From Sphingomonas sp. (GTDB lineage Bacteria; Pseudomonadota; Alphaproteobacteria; Sphingomonadales; Sphingomonadaceae), in assembly GCF_030145815.1 (NCBI RefSeq), contig NZ_JAIXHL010000022.1:1-64000 (forward strand): DNA of 64,000 bases, read 5' to 3'. Shown here one piece after another: positions 16,684 to 25,476 of the stretch; position 1 is the first letter of the stretch; each line of letters starts with the position of its first letter. The notes under the pieces were generated by a model. It saw nothing but the letters and a program-made list of their open reading frames with translations, searched no databases and had not been told where the DNA came from. The position numbers and the translations under genes were made by a program.

Positions 16684-16695
16684 TGTCACGTGACA
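16684..16695. promoter_or_regulatory. Perfect palindrome TGTCACGTGACA upstream of the pirin gene
   Basis: This 12-base perfect dyad lies 21 bases before the pirin GTG start, in the 73-base gap after bolA. It could be an operator for a dimeric regulator. No known regulon assignment can be made from one site. Confidence 0.35.
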
Positions 16696-16715
16696 CCCTA
16701 TTGCGGAGACGCGGC

Positions 16716-17615
16716 GTGACCGACGACCTGTTCATCCACACGATTCACCCGACCAGCCATGATCTGGGCGGGTTCAAGGTGCATCGCACCTTGCCCTCGC
16801 GTCCGCGCACCATGGTCGGGCCGTTCATCTTCTTCGACCAGATGGGGCCGGCGCATCTGGAGGTCGGAACCGGCATCGACGTGCGCCCGCACCCGCACAT
16901 CAACCTGGCCACCGTCACCTATCTCTTCGCCGGCGCGATCGACCATCGTGACAGCCTGGGCACGTTCGCGACGATCGAGCCGGGGGCGGTCAATCTGATG
17001 ACGGCGGGCAATGGCATCGTCCATTCGGAGCGCTCCCCCGCCACTGAACGCGCCGCCGGGCCGGAACTGTCGGGCATCCAGACCTGGCTCGCGCTCCCCG
17101 AGCGGTTCGAGGAGATGGACCCGGCGTTCGAGCATGTCGCCAAGGCTGACCTGCCGGTGATCGACAGCAGCGGGGCGAAGGCGCGGGTCATCATGGGGTC
17201 GCTGTGGGGTCAGAGCGCGCCGACCACGACCTATGCCGGGACGATCTACGCCGACATCCTGCTCGATCCCGGCGCGAGCGTGCCGGTCGATGCCGATGCG
17301 GACGAGCGCGCGGTCTATCTTGCGCTCGGGCAGGCCAGCCTCGACGGGGTCGAGCTGGAGCCGCAGACGCTCTACGTCCTGCGCCCCGGCGTGACCGCCC
17401 GGCTCACCTCGCGCAATGGCGGTCGCGTGATGCTGTGCGGGGGCGAGGCGTTCAGCACGCCGCGCCATGTCTGGTGGAACTTCGTCTCGTCCGACCGCGA
17501 CCGGATCAATCAGGCGAAGGAAGACTGGAAAGCCGGGCTGTTCCCGAAGGTCCCGGGCGACGATAAGGAGTTCATCCCGATCCCCGAAGTGCCGAAGACG
17601 GTCAGCTACCCCTGA
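16716..17615 (+). CDS. Pirin family protein
   Basis: The product is a 299-residue bicupin. The metal-binding signature is visible as HPHINLATVTYL, followed by GIVHSERS with the third His and the Glu. SRPRTMVGPFIFFDQMGP near the N-terminus is the pirin N-domain hallmark, and the second cupin runs from about residue 180. Bacterial pirins can act as quercetin 2,3-dioxygenases or interact with metabolic enzymes; which applies here is unknown. The start is GTG at 16716 with GGAG seven bases upstream. Confidence 0.92.
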   Translation: MTDDLFIHTIHPTSHDLGGFKVHRTLPSRPRTMVGPFIFFDQMGPAHLEVGTGIDVRPHPHINLATVTYLFAGAIDHRDSLGTFATIEPGAVNLMTAGNGIVHSERSPATERAAGPELSGIQTWLALPERFEEMDPAFEHVAKADLPVIDSSGAKARVIMGSLWGQSAPTTTYAGTIYADILLDPGASVPVDADADERAVYLALGQASLDGVELEPQTLYVLRPGVTARLTSRNGGRVMLCGGEAFSTPRHVWWNFVSSDRDRINQAKEDWKAGLFPKVPGDDKEFIPIPEVPKTVSYP

Positions 17616-17675
17616 GGCCTTGCCAGCCCGGCCATGCGCCCATACCCTAGGTTCGAAAAATCGATGGAGAGGGCA

Positions 17676-18563
17676 ATGGCCGGGTTTGAACTGCAGCGAA
17701 TAGCGCTACCGACCGGGGTGGAGCTCGACGTCGCCACGGCCGGCGATCCCGCCGCCCCTGCGATCATCCTGCTCCACGGCTTCCCGGAATCGCACCGCAC
17801 CTGGCGGCACCAGATCCCGGAGCTGGCAAAGTCACACTTCGTCATCGCCCCGGATCAGCGCGGCTTTGCCCGCTCATCCAAACCGGAAGGGGTCGAAAAC
17901 TATACCCCCGACAAGCCGGTCGGCGACCTGCTCGCGCTCGCCACGCATTTCGGCAAGGACCGCTTCGTGCTGGTCGGCCATGACTGGGGCGGCGCGATTG
18001 CGTGGATGGCGGCACTGCAGCATCCCGACCGCGTCGAGAAGCTGATCATTGTCAACGCCCCCCACCCGTTCGTCTTCCAGAAGTCGCTGTTCGACGACAT
18101 GGAGCAGCGCGCGGCGAGCCAATATATCCGCGCGTTCCGCAACCCCGCGCTCGACGCGCAAATCGCAGCGATGGGAGCCGAGCGGTTTTTCGACACGACC
18201 TTTGCCAAGCATACCGACCCCGCATTGGTCGCGCCCGAACGCGCCGCGTATATCGACGAATGGAGCCAGCCCGGCGCGATGACCGCGATGCTCAACTGGT
18301 ATCGCGCGAGTGCAATCGTCGTCCCCGCGATGGACGAGACGCCCGAGCGGCCCGCGTTTCTCGACGGCCCATTCCCGCCACTGCCCATGCCGGTGCTGGT
18401 GATCTGGGGGATGCGCGACACCGCATTGCTGCCGGTCCAGTTGGAGGGGCTGGATGCGCTGATCCCCGATTTGTCGATCGTGCAGATCGATGCCGGACAT
18501 TTCGTGCCGTGGGAGAAGCCACAGCCGGTGACAGATGCGATTCGCGATTGGCTCAGGGTTTAG
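17676..18563 (+). CDS. Alpha/beta hydrolase (epoxide hydrolase-like)
   Basis: This 295-residue enzyme has the oxyanion-hole motif HGFPES and the nucleophile elbow GHDWGG with Asp as nucleophile, which points to epoxide hydrolase or haloalkane dehalogenase chemistry rather than an esterase. The catalytic base is His in DAGHFVPWE, and the cap domain lies at about residues 130-215. The start at 17676 is chosen because GGAGAG is properly spaced; two in-frame ATGs upstream lack one. Its end overlaps the convergent protease gene by 11 bases. The substrate is unknown. Confidence 0.88.
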   Translation: MAGFELQRIALPTGVELDVATAGDPAAPAIILLHGFPESHRTWRHQIPELAKSHFVIAPDQRGFARSSKPEGVENYTPDKPVGDLLALATHFGKDRFVLVGHDWGGAIAWMAALQHPDRVEKLIIVNAPHPFVFQKSLFDDMEQRAASQYIRAFRNPALDAQIAAMGAERFFDTTFAKHTDPALVAPERAAYIDEWSQPGAMTAMLNWYRASAIVVPAMDETPERPAFLDGPFPPLPMPVLVIWGMRDTALLPVQLEGLDALIPDLSIVQIDAGHFVPWEKPQPVTDAIRDWLRV

Positions 18564-19584
18564 GCACCAGCGGCCGCCAGTCGCCCGTCAGCGGCAAGTC
18601 CCGCTCGGCCACGAACGGCGCGCCCGGACCGTTCGCAGCGATTCGCGCTTCTTCGGCCAGCGCCACGCGGAGCCGGTCCCGCCAATGCGGGTGTGACGGC
18701 GACTGGAACATGCCCGAGCGCGCCTTGGCCACCGGATGCTGGCGGAAGCGGCTGGCGAGATCGGCGGGATAGCCCGCGCGCGCGAGCAGATGGACGGCGA
18801 GCGTATCGGCCTGCAGCTCCACCTGACGGAAGAAGCCCATGTTGCGGCCAAAGCCGGACAGCAGACCAAATTCTGCGCCCACCGCCTTCAGCCGCTCGCG
18901 GTGCCGCAGGATATTGTGCGCCAGCTCATGCGCGATCGCCGCCACCGGCAGGTCGCCGTGGAAGCTGTCATAATAGCCCGAGCTGATCCGCACCATGTCG
19001 CCATTGGCGCTGGCTTCGAGCGCGGCGGTGATCGCCAGTTCATAGCGCGTGCGGCATGCGGGGATCGGCTGGATCGTGACCGTCAGCGGCACGCCGGCGC
19101 GCAGCAGATCGACGCGAATCGGCGCGGTCGGGGACAACGCGGCTACCGCACTCCAAAAGGCGACCAGCCGGTCCGTAGAGGCCGGCCCATCCGCTTGGGG
19201 GGCGACCCCAATGTCGCCAAAGCGCACGATCGTATCGTCGGGCCGCACGCCGGCGCGCTCCGCCGGGCTTCCGGACACCACGCCCTCGACCGCGAGTGCC
19301 CCGGCAAAGCGGAAATGCGCCGCCACTGCCGGACGCAGCGCTGGCGCATATTGGTCGAGGGTATGCACCTGGATACCGTGCCCGGGCTCCAGTCGATCGC
19401 ATAACGCGGCATTGGCGGTGCTCAGCCGATACCCGGCGGTGGCGAGCCGCAGATCGGCGGCGCGAAACCCTTCAAACAGCGCCGGGTCTGCTGTCACTTG
19501 TGCGTAAACAGGTGTGCCGCATGCGGCGAACACGAGGATCAGCAGGAGGTGGAACAAGCGGACACCGCAACGCATGCTGCGCAT
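18553..19584 (-). CDS. PDZ domain-containing M48-like metalloprotease, exported
   Basis: The product has 343 residues. A signal peptide (LFHLLLILVFAACGTPVYA) may be a lipoprotein signal (FAAC). A PDZ domain follows at about residues 95-165 (GVVSGSPAERAGVRPDDTIVRFGD). The metalloprotease core has HELAHN (HExxH zinc site) near residue 230 and a downstream ELQADTLAVHLLARAG helix carrying the third ligand. It resembles periplasmic M48 peptidases in quality control. It is transcribed toward the alpha/beta hydrolase, with an 11-base tail overlap. Its upstream region (19585-19992) is shared with the small protein gene. Confidence 0.85.
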   Translation of the reverse strand: MRSMRCGVRLFHLLLILVFAACGTPVYAQVTADPALFEGFRAADLRLATAGYRLSTANAALCDRLEPGHGIQVHTLDQYAPALRPAVAAHFRFAGALAVEGVVSGSPAERAGVRPDDTIVRFGDIGVAPQADGPASTDRLVAFWSAVAALSPTAPIRVDLLRAGVPLTVTIQPIPACRTRYELAITAALEASANGDMVRISSGYYDSFHGDLPVAAIAHELAHNILRHRERLKAVGAEFGLLSGFGRNMGFFRQVELQADTLAVHLLARAGYPADLASRFRQHPVAKARSGMFQSPSHPHWRDRLRVALAEEARIAANGPGAPFVAERDLPLTGDWRPLVPKP

Positions 19585-19992
19585 TATGCCCTATCCCGGT
19601 TCGGGTCGAAAGCAGAACCAAGTGATTCGGCAAGTCGCCGATGCAGCGGCGCGATTGGGGACGCCAGCGGCCCGAAATGCGGCGCTGCGGCAAAAACCGT
19701 TGCTTCATCGCCACAATTTCAGACGAATAATGGCATCCGTCGCCTAGCGAGTTGACGTCGGTGCCACAAAAACTTAACCCTTCCCATGCAAAGGCCGTCT
19801 TGGCTGTTGCTCGGTGAGCATATGGCGGGTGCCAAATCACCCGGCGGGATGGGAACCGGTCAATGACTATGGCGTTCTAGCCGTAACCGGGGGTGCTCGA
19901 TTTGGGTGTTTTACCCTGTTGAGCTAAACCTTTGGCTGTGGCATAGGGCACGCGCTACAACACTGCGTGAGAATAAGAAGAGGGAGCAATTT
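19585..19992. other. Long divergent intergenic region (408 bases)
   Basis: No credible gene is seen. The region holds TTGACG at 19752-19757, a cluster of possible RNA stems (19827-19916, listed separately), and TTGAGC (19919-19924) with CATAGG 17 bases later as a possible promoter for the small membrane protein. Its composition is less GC-rich than the flanking genes. Confidence 0.5.
19827..19916 (+). ncRNA. Candidate structured leader or RNA element
   Basis: Several stems can be drawn: GGGTG (19827-19831) with CACCC (19838-19842); CCGGT (19856-19860) with ACCGG (19886-19890), enclosing TATGGC (19868-19873) with GCCGTA (19880-19885, one G-U pair); and GGGT (19904-19907) with ACCC (19913-19916). 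Whether it is transcribed is unknown, since a possible promoter also lies just downstream of it. It does not match a riboswitch class I can recognise with confidence. Confidence 0.3.
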
Positions 19993-20229
19993 ATGCGGTT
20001 GGCAAAGTTGATGATGGCCGTTGCGGCCTGCTCGCTTGCAACGACCCCGGCGCTGGCCGCGCCCCAGGCGTCGGTTTCGAAGGCTGAGGCAGCACGCGTT
20101 GCGACCCCGGCGGGTGAGTCGAACCTGCAGGATGGTGGTTTCCCCTTCCTGATCGTGTTCGTGGTCGTTGCAGTTGGCCTCGGCATCTATGCCGCGACCA
20201 GCGCTGACGATGAGCCGACCAGCCCGTAA
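19993..20229 (+). CDS. Small exported single-pass membrane protein, function unknown
   Basis: This 78-residue protein begins with a signal peptide (MRLAKLMMAVAACSLATTPALA) and has a short alanine-rich periplasmic stretch. One strong membrane helix (about 52-70, FLIVFVVVAVGLGIYAAT) is followed by a short acidic tail, ADDEPTSP. The upstream AGGGAG is a good ribosome-binding site. It stands alone between a long structured intergenic region and a strong terminator, so it is probably a monocistronic and well-expressed gene. It sits next to galU at the edge of the polysaccharide precursor genes. I do not recognise a named family. Confidence 0.75.
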   Translation: MRLAKLMMAVAACSLATTPALAAPQASVSKAEAARVATPAGESNLQDGGFPFLIVFVVVAVGLGIYAATSADDEPTSP

Positions 20230-20252
20230 GCTGGTCTGCATGACGAGATTTT

Positions 20253-20284
20253 AAAATGGCGGCCTTCGGGTCGCCATTTTTTTT
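20253..20284 (+). terminator. Rho-independent terminator
   Basis: AAAATGGCG (20253-20261) pairs with CGCCATTTT (20272-20280) around a ten-base loop and is followed by further T residues to 20284. It closes the transcript of the 78-residue membrane protein gene. Confidence 0.9.
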
Positions 20285-20542
20285 GGTCTGCGGTGTGTGA
20301 TTGCTGAGGTTCGATCGTTGTTGCGATCGGTCCCGGCGATATTCCCGGGAGCCGCTGTTACAATTTGCGACATCCCGAATCGTCTGCGCACAGGGCGGTC
20401 CGTTCGGCACGAAGTGTCGTCCGTTGCCCGTTCGGCGCATCCTGACAGTCGCGCCAACAGCGCGAAGCAGTCCAAGGCATTGGCGATGCCAAGCATCGAC
20501 CGATAGTCGGCTTAGGACGGTGCCGCCCGACTAAAAACGTGC
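20285..20542. other. Intergenic region downstream of galU
   Basis: These 258 bases lie between the terminator and the 3' end of galU. Only short frames with no recognisable product or start are present, and no tRNA-like cloverleaf was found. Confidence 0.5.
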
Positions 20543-21412
20543 TTACCGAATCAGCCCGCGCGCAAATTCCAGCACCGCCGGGCCGATATCCTCACGCTCC
20601 AGCGCCAGCGCGAGATTGGCCTGGGCATAGCCGGCCTTGTCGCCGCAATCGTAGCGCGTCCCCTGGAACGTCACGCCGTGGAAGGGCTGGTCGCCGATCA
20701 TCCGCGCCATCGCGTCGGTCAGCTGGATCTCGCCGCCCGCGCCCGCTTCCTGCGTCTCCAGCACCCGCATCACTTCGGGTTGAAGGATGTAGCGACCGAT
20801 CACCGCCAGGTTCGAGGGCGCGGTGCCGGGCTTGGGCTTTTCGACCAGCCCGTGCACCTGCGTCAGCGTGCCGTCGCGCGTGCCGGGCGTGATCACGCCA
20901 TATTTGTCGGTCTGCGATTCGGGCACTTCCTGTGCGCAGATCAGGTTGCCGCCGACCTTGTTATACGCGTCGACCATCTGCTTGAGGCAGCCCGGCTGCC
21001 CGACCATGAAATCGTCGGCGAGCAGCACCGCAAACGGTTCGTCCCCGACGATGTCGCGCGCGCACCACACGGCGTGGCCCAGGCCCATCGGTTCCTGCTG
21101 GCGCACATAGGCAATCGAACCGGGCTTCAGCCGCGTCGCGTCGAGAATCTCCAGCGACTTGCCGCGCGAGGCCATCGTCGACTCAAGCTCATAGGCGATG
21201 TCGAAATGGTCCTCGATCGCGGTCTTGCCGCGGCCGGTGACGAAGATCATCTGCTCGATCCCCGCCTCGATCGCCTCATCCACCGCATATTGGATCAGCG
21301 GGCGGTCGACGACCGGCAGCATCTCCTTGGGCATCGCCTTGGTCGCGGGGAGGAAGCGGGTGCCGAGGCCCCCGACCGGGAACACGGCCTTGCGCAGCTT
21401 CTTGATCGTCAT
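20543..21412 (-). CDS. galU: UTP-glucose-1-phosphate uridylyltransferase
   Basis: GalU makes UDP-glucose from UTP and glucose-1-phosphate, the entry to UDP-glucuronate and most polysaccharides. The 289 residues show the nucleotidyltransferase start KAVFPVGGLGTRFLPATKAM with its Gly-rich UTP loop, PKEMLPVVDRPLIQYAVDEA, and VLLADDF and LVEKP blocks. The start at 21412 is preceded by AGGAG at good spacing; an earlier ATG at 21460 is unlikely. It is divergent from the UDP-sugar epimerase gene with about 98 bases between. Confidence 0.96.
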   Translation of the reverse strand: MTIKKLRKAVFPVGGLGTRFLPATKAMPKEMLPVVDRPLIQYAVDEAIEAGIEQMIFVTGRGKTAIEDHFDIAYELESTMASRGKSLEILDATRLKPGSIAYVRQQEPMGLGHAVWCARDIVGDEPFAVLLADDFMVGQPGCLKQMVDAYNKVGGNLICAQEVPESQTDKYGVITPGTRDGTLTQVHGLVEKPKPGTAPSNLAVIGRYILQPEVMRVLETQEAGAGGEIQLTDAMARMIGDQPFHGVTFQGTRYDCGDKAGYAQANLALALEREDIGPAVLEFARGLIR

Positions 21413-21510
21413 GGTCAAATCTCCTGACCGAGCGAATAGCCGATCAGGGGCATAGAACAAGGCCGGGCTTTGGGTTAGGCGCGCCGCAAACCAATGGGGA
21501 ATGAACCACG

Positions 21511-22536
21511 ATGACCGACCTGACCAATCGCCGCGTCCTCGTCACCGGGTCTGCGGGCTTCATCGGCTTCCATACCTCCAGCCTGCTGCTCCAGTCCGGC
21601 GCGAAGGTGCTGGGGGTCGACAATTTCACCCCCTATTACGACCCGTCGCTCAAGGAACGCCGCAACGCGATCCTGTCGAATCACCAGAATTTCGAGCTGG
21701 CGCGCATCTCGATCGAGGATGGGACCGCGCTGACAAAGGCGTGGAGAGACTTCGCCCCCGACGCGGTCATCCACCTCGCCGCGCAGGCCGGGGTGCGCTA
21801 CAGCATCGACCATCCTGCCGATTATGTCGGCACCAACATCGTCGGCACCTTCAACCTGATGGAACTGGCGCGGCATAACCCCGTCCGCCACTTCCTCGCT
21901 GCCTCGACCAGCTCGGTCTATGGCGCGAACACGGCGATGCCGTTCGACGAGCTGCAGCGCACCCAGACGCCGATGAGCCTCTATGCCGCGACCAAGGGTG
22001 CGACCGAACTGATGGGGCACAGCTATGCCCATCTGTTCGGCATCCCGATGACCTTTTTCCGCTTCTTCACCGTCTATGGGCCGTGGGGCCGGCCCGACAT
22101 GGCGCTGTTCAAATTCGCCGATGCGATGCTGCGCGACCAGCCGATCGACGTGTACAACAACGGCCAGATGGCGCGCGACTTCACCTATGTCGAAGACCTG
22201 GTCCGCTCGATCGTCGATCTCGTTTCGGCAGTGCCGGGCAGCGAGCCGGTCGGCCCGCATGACAGCCTGTCGTCCGCCGCGCCGTTCCGCGTGGTCAATA
22301 TCGGCGGTGGCACGCCGACCCCGCTGATGGATTACATTGCCGCGCTGGAGAAAGCGCTGGGCATGACCGCGAAGAAGAACTTCCTGCCGATGCAGGCCGG
22401 CGACGTCCCCGCGACCGAAGCCTCGCCCGCCCTGCTCCGCGCGCTCACCGGCCGGGTGCCGACCACTTCCGTTGAGCAGGGCGTGGCGGAATTCGTCCGC
22501 TGGTACCGCGAGCATGTCGCGGCGGCGAAGGGCTGA
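21511..22536 (+). CDS. NAD-dependent epimerase, probably UDP-glucuronate 4-epimerase
   Basis: This 341-residue extended short-chain dehydrogenase/reductase has the NAD loop VTGSAGFIGFHTS. Its active site is STSSVYG plus YAATKGA, the catalytic Tyr and Lys, with Gly where most relatives have Arg, Lys or Ala. DNFTPYYDPSLKERR and the FRFFTVYGPWGRPDMALFKF stretch are characteristic of UDP-glucuronate 4-epimerases, which interconvert UDP-GlcA and UDP-GalA. With Ugd and GalU close by, it would supply galacturonate to the polymer. The C-terminal GDVPATEAS block is also typical of this group. Confidence 0.88.
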   Translation: MTDLTNRRVLVTGSAGFIGFHTSSLLLQSGAKVLGVDNFTPYYDPSLKERRNAILSNHQNFELARISIEDGTALTKAWRDFAPDAVIHLAAQAGVRYSIDHPADYVGTNIVGTFNLMELARHNPVRHFLAASTSSVYGANTAMPFDELQRTQTPMSLYAATKGATELMGHSYAHLFGIPMTFFRFFTVYGPWGRPDMALFKFADAMLRDQPIDVYNNGQMARDFTYVEDLVRSIVDLVSAVPGSEPVGPHDSLSSAAPFRVVNIGGGTPTPLMDYIAALEKALGMTAKKNFLPMQAGDVPATEASPALLRALTGRVPTTSVEQGVAEFVRWYREHVAAAKG

Positions 22537-22546
22537 CCGAAAATCT

Positions 22547-22697
22547 ATCCTCCCCCGCAAGGGGGAGGTGGCACGCGCAGCGTGACGGAGGGGGCGGAAG
22601 CACGCCGGCCAGAGGTTAGGGGGGCAAGAGGGTTGAGGACACGGCCGTCCTCCCCCTCCGTCGCCTCCGGCGACACCTCCCCCTGGCGGGGGAGGAT
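22547..22697. repeat. REP-like inverted-repeat element (CTCCCCC family)
   Basis: The terminal perfect inverted repeat ATCCTCCCCCGC (22547-22558) / GCGGGGGAGGAT (22686-22697) encloses internal hairpins (CTCCCCC-GCAA-GGGGGAG and GACGGAGGGGG with CCCCCTCCGTC). It occupies the whole gap between two convergent genes and may also terminate both. Its sequence differs from the CGTCACCCC elements elsewhere in the window. Confidence 0.75.
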
Positions 22698-22704
22698 TAT
22701 TGCC

Positions 22705-23439
22705 TCAACCGCACACTCCGCTCTTCGCGACCAGCTCCAGCACCGGTGCCGCCCACTCCCGGCGGCAGATGAGCAGGTCGGGCAGCGACAGCTCGGCTTC
22801 GTTATAGCGGATCGGCGACCCGTCGATCCGCGAGACATGCAGTCCGGCGGCAGCGGCGACCGCGGCGGGGGCGCAATTGTCCCACTGATACTGCCCGCCG
22901 GAGTGGAGGTAGATTTCCGCCTCCCCCAGCACGACCGCCATCGCCTTGGCCCCGGCCGATCCCATGCCGACCAGTTCGGCCCCGATCGCATCGGCCACGC
23001 CCGAACACAGCTGCGTCGCGCGGGTTCGGCTGACCAGCATCCGCGGCTTTGCTGCAGCCGGGGGCAGTTCGGGCGGCTGCGCGGTGCAGAGCGTGACTCC
23101 GCGCCGGGGCAGCGCGACCGCGCCGACCGCCGCAACGCCGTCGATCGACAGGCCGATATGCACCGCCCAATCCTCGCGCCCTTCACCGAACTCACGCGTC
23201 CCGTCGAGCGGATCGACGATCCACACCCGTCGCGAACGCAGCCGTGCCGAATCGTCGGCGGACTCCTCGGACAGGATCGGATCGTCCGGCCGCGCGGCGC
23301 GCAGCAGGTCGAGGATCAACGCATTCGCTTCACGGTCCCCGCGCGCGCCATCGGCACCATCGTCCTGGATCGCCCGCAGCAGCGCTCCGGCGGCATCCGC
23401 GACCTGACGGGCGAGCAATGCATCATCCACCATCGTCAC
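22705..23439 (-). CDS. cysQ: 3'(2'),5'-bisphosphate nucleotidase CysQ
   Basis: CysQ dephosphorylates PAP, the by-product of PAPS-dependent sulfotransfer or reduction. The 244 residues contain the inositol-phosphatase-family metal site, ILSEESADD with its Glu and [15 protein letters not shown] with its Asp pair, and the late [17 protein letters not shown] block with the third metal-binding Asp. It starts with GTG at 23439 overlapping the cysNC stop (GTGA); an ATG six bases in is the alternative. It forms one operon with cysD and cysNC. Confidence 0.92.
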   Translation of the reverse strand: MTMVDDALLARQVADAAGALLRAIQDDGADGARGDREANALILDLLRAARPDDPILSEESADDSARLRSRRVWIVDPLDGTREFGEGREDWAVHIGLSIDGVAAVGAVALPRRGVTLCTAQPPELPPAAAKPRMLVSRTRATQLCSGVADAIGAELVGMGSAGAKAMAVVLGEAEIYLHSGGQYQWDNCAPAAVAAAAGLHVSRIDGSPIRYNEAELSLPDLLICRREWAAPVLELVAKSGVCG

Positions 23440-25352
23440 AGCACCGGCGACCAGATGCCAAGGATATGTTCGACCACCAGATCGGCGGCGGCTTCGGGCG
23501 TCATGGCTTGCGTATCGATGCGAATCTCGGGGTTCATCGGCGCCTCATAGGGGCTGGTGATGCCGGTGAAATTGGCAATCTCACCCGCGCGCGCCTTTTT
23601 ATACAGGCCCTTCACATCGCGACGCTCTGCCTCTTCCAACGGCGTATCGACGAAGATCTCGAAGAACTCGCCCTCGGGCAGCATGCGCCGCACCAGCTCC
23701 CGCTCCGCGCGGAAGGGGGAGATGAAGGCGGTGAGGACGATCAGCCCCGCGTCGCACATCAGCTTCGCGACTTCGCCCACGCGCCGGATATTCTCGACCC
23801 GGTCGGCGTCGCTGAAGCCCAGATCCTTGTTGAGGCCGTGACGGACATTGTCGCCGTCGAGCAGGAAGCTGTGCTTGCCCAGCGCGTGCAGCTTCTTTTC
23901 AACCAGATTGGCGATGGTCGACTTGCCCGACCCCGACAGGCCGGTGAACCACAACAGGCGCGGGTGCTGGCCCTTTTGCGCTGCATGGGCTTCGCGGGTG
24001 ATTTCCAGCGCCTGCCAATGGACATTCTGGGCGCGACGCAGCGCGAAGTTGAGCATGCCCGCCGCGACCGTCGCGTTGGTCAGCTTGTCGATCAGGATGA
24101 AGCCGCCGAGATCGTGGCTGTCGGCATAGGGCTCGAACACGATGGGCCGGTCGGTATAGACTTCCGCCACGCCGATATCGTTGAGGGCCAGCGTCTTTGC
24201 GCTCAACTCCGCCATGGTGTTGACGCAGATCACGTGGCGCGGCGGCTGCACCGTCGCGCTGACCGTCTGCGTGCCGAGCTTGAGCCAATAGGCGCGCCCG
24301 GGGAGCAACTCTTCCTGGTCCATCCACACGATCGTCGCCTGGAACTGGTCGGCGACCTCGGGCGGGGCGTCCGCCGCGACGATGACGTCGCCACGCGAGC
24401 AATCGACCTCGTCCGCCAGCGTCAGCGTCACCGACTGGTCGCGCCCCGCTTCGGCCAGATCGCCGTCATAGGTGACGATGCGCGCGACGGTGCTGGTGCG
24501 GCCCGAGGGGAGGATGCGCACCGCGTCGCCCGGCTTGACCGACCCGCTGGCAATGGTGCCGGCGAAGCCGCGGAAATCGAGATTGGGGCGGTTGACCCAT
24601 TGCACCGGCATGCGGAACGGACGCGCCGCCGCGTCATCGCCGACCGGCACCGTCTCCAGATGTTCGATCAGCGACGGGCCGGCATACCAGGGCGTGTTGG
24701 CGCTGGGGCCGGTGATGTTGTCGCCCTTAAACCCCGAGATCGGGATCGCGGTGAAGTCGGCGATGCCGATGCTCTCGGCGAAGGCGCGGTAATCGGCGAC
24801 GATGGCGTCGAACGTCGCGCGGTCATAGCCGACCAGATCCATCTTGTTCACCGCCAGCACGATGTGGCGGATGCCAATCAGGTGCGCGAGGAAGCTGTGC
24901 CGCCGCGTCTGCGTCAGCATGCCCTTGCGCGCGTCGATCAGGATCACGGCGAGGTCGGCGGTGGACGCGCCGGTGACCATATTGCGGGTATACTGCTCAT
25001 GCCCCGGCGTATCGGCGACGATGAACTTGCGCTTTTCGGTCGCGAAGAAGCGATAAGCGACGTCGATCGTGATCCCCTGCTCACGCTCGGCGGCGAGGCC
25101 GTCGACGAGGAGCGCGAAGTCGATCTCCTGCCCTTGCGTCCCCACCCGCTTCGAATCGGCTTCGAGCGCGGCGAGCTGATCCTCGAAGATCATCTTCGAA
25201 TCATAGAGCAGCCGCCCGATCAGCGTCGATTTGCCGTCATCCACCGAGCCACAGGTGATGAAGCGCAGCAAAGATTTCGACTGATGCTGTTCGAGATACG
25301 CGGAAATATCGGACGCGATGAGGGCGTCGGGGCGGTAGGAGGAGTCGGTCAT
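23436..25352 (-). CDS. cysNC: Bifunctional sulfate adenylyltransferase subunit 1 / APS kinase (CysNC)
   Basis: The fusion protein has 638 residues. Residues 1-440 are CysN, an EF-Tu-like GTPase with P-loop [26 protein letters not shown] and VNKMDLV, which drives APS formation with CysD. Residues about 450-638 are APS kinase with P-loop [15 protein letters not shown] and [16 protein letters not shown]. Together they make PAPS from sulfate and ATP. No reductive sulfate genes (cysH, cysI, cysJ) are in the window, so the PAPS may feed either cysteine synthesis elsewhere or sulfation. Confidence 0.96.
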   Translation of the reverse strand: MTDSSYRPDALIASDISAYLEQHQSKSLLRFITCGSVDDGKSTLIGRLLYDSKMIFEDQLAALEADSKRVGTQGQEIDFALLVDGLAAEREQGITIDVAYRFFATEKRKFIVADTPGHEQYTRNMVTGASTADLAVILIDARKGMLTQTRRHSFLAHLIGIRHIVLAVNKMDLVGYDRATFDAIVADYRAFAESIGIADFTAIPISGFKGDNITGPSANTPWYAGPSLIEHLETVPVGDDAAARPFRMPVQWVNRPNLDFRGFAGTIASGSVKPGDAVRILPSGRTSTVARIVTYDGDLAEAGRDQSVTLTLADEVDCSRGDVIVAADAPPEVADQFQATIVWMDQEELLPGRAYWLKLGTQTVSATVQPPRHVICVNTMAELSAKTLALNDIGVAEVYTDRPIVFEPYADSHDLGGFILIDKLTNATVAAGMLNFALRRAQNVHWQALEITREAHAAQKGQHPRLLWFTGLSGSGKSTIANLVEKKLHALGKHSFLLDGDNVRHGLNKDLGFSDADRVENIRRVGEVAKLMCDAGLIVLTAFISPFRAERELVRRMLPEGEFFEIFVDTPLEEAERRDVKGLYKKARAGEIANFTGITSPYEAPMNPEIRIDTQAMTPEAAADLVVEHILGIWSPVL

Positions 25353-25362
25353 AGATCCAATC

Positions 25363-25447
25363 CGTCGCCCCGACGAAGGCCGGGGCCGCTAGCGGTCGTG
25401 AGCGAGAAGCGTGAGGCAGGCGACCCCGGCCTGCGCCGGGGTTGACG
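25363..25447. repeat. REP-like inverted repeat (CGTCACCCC-related)
   Basis: CGTCGCCCCGACGAAGGCCG at the left and CCCCGGCCTGCGCCGGGGTT at the right are complementary in their cores and flank a short centre. It fills the gap between cysD and cysNC, inside an operon, and could attenuate transcription there. It is more diverged than the copies at 12199 and 27913. Confidence 0.6.
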
Positions 25448-25476
25448 CTTCGGAACGCTGCGCATTCCGTGGCGCG

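Noticed and set aside
19850..19890. Partial resemblance to a cobalamin riboswitch (GGGAACCGGT … GCCGTAAC)
   Set aside because: The hallmark B12-box and CCGCAACTGT-type core are not present, and the downstream gene has no link to cobalamin.
20285..20542. A possible tRNA because of a GGTTCGAT-like T-arm sequence near 20310
   Set aside because: No matching acceptor stem, D-arm or anticodon arm can be drawn around it.
23244..25445. A 733-codon open frame antisense to cysQ/cysNC
   Set aside because: The P-loops and GTPase motifs of CysNC are on the minus strand; the plus-strand frame is a shadow.
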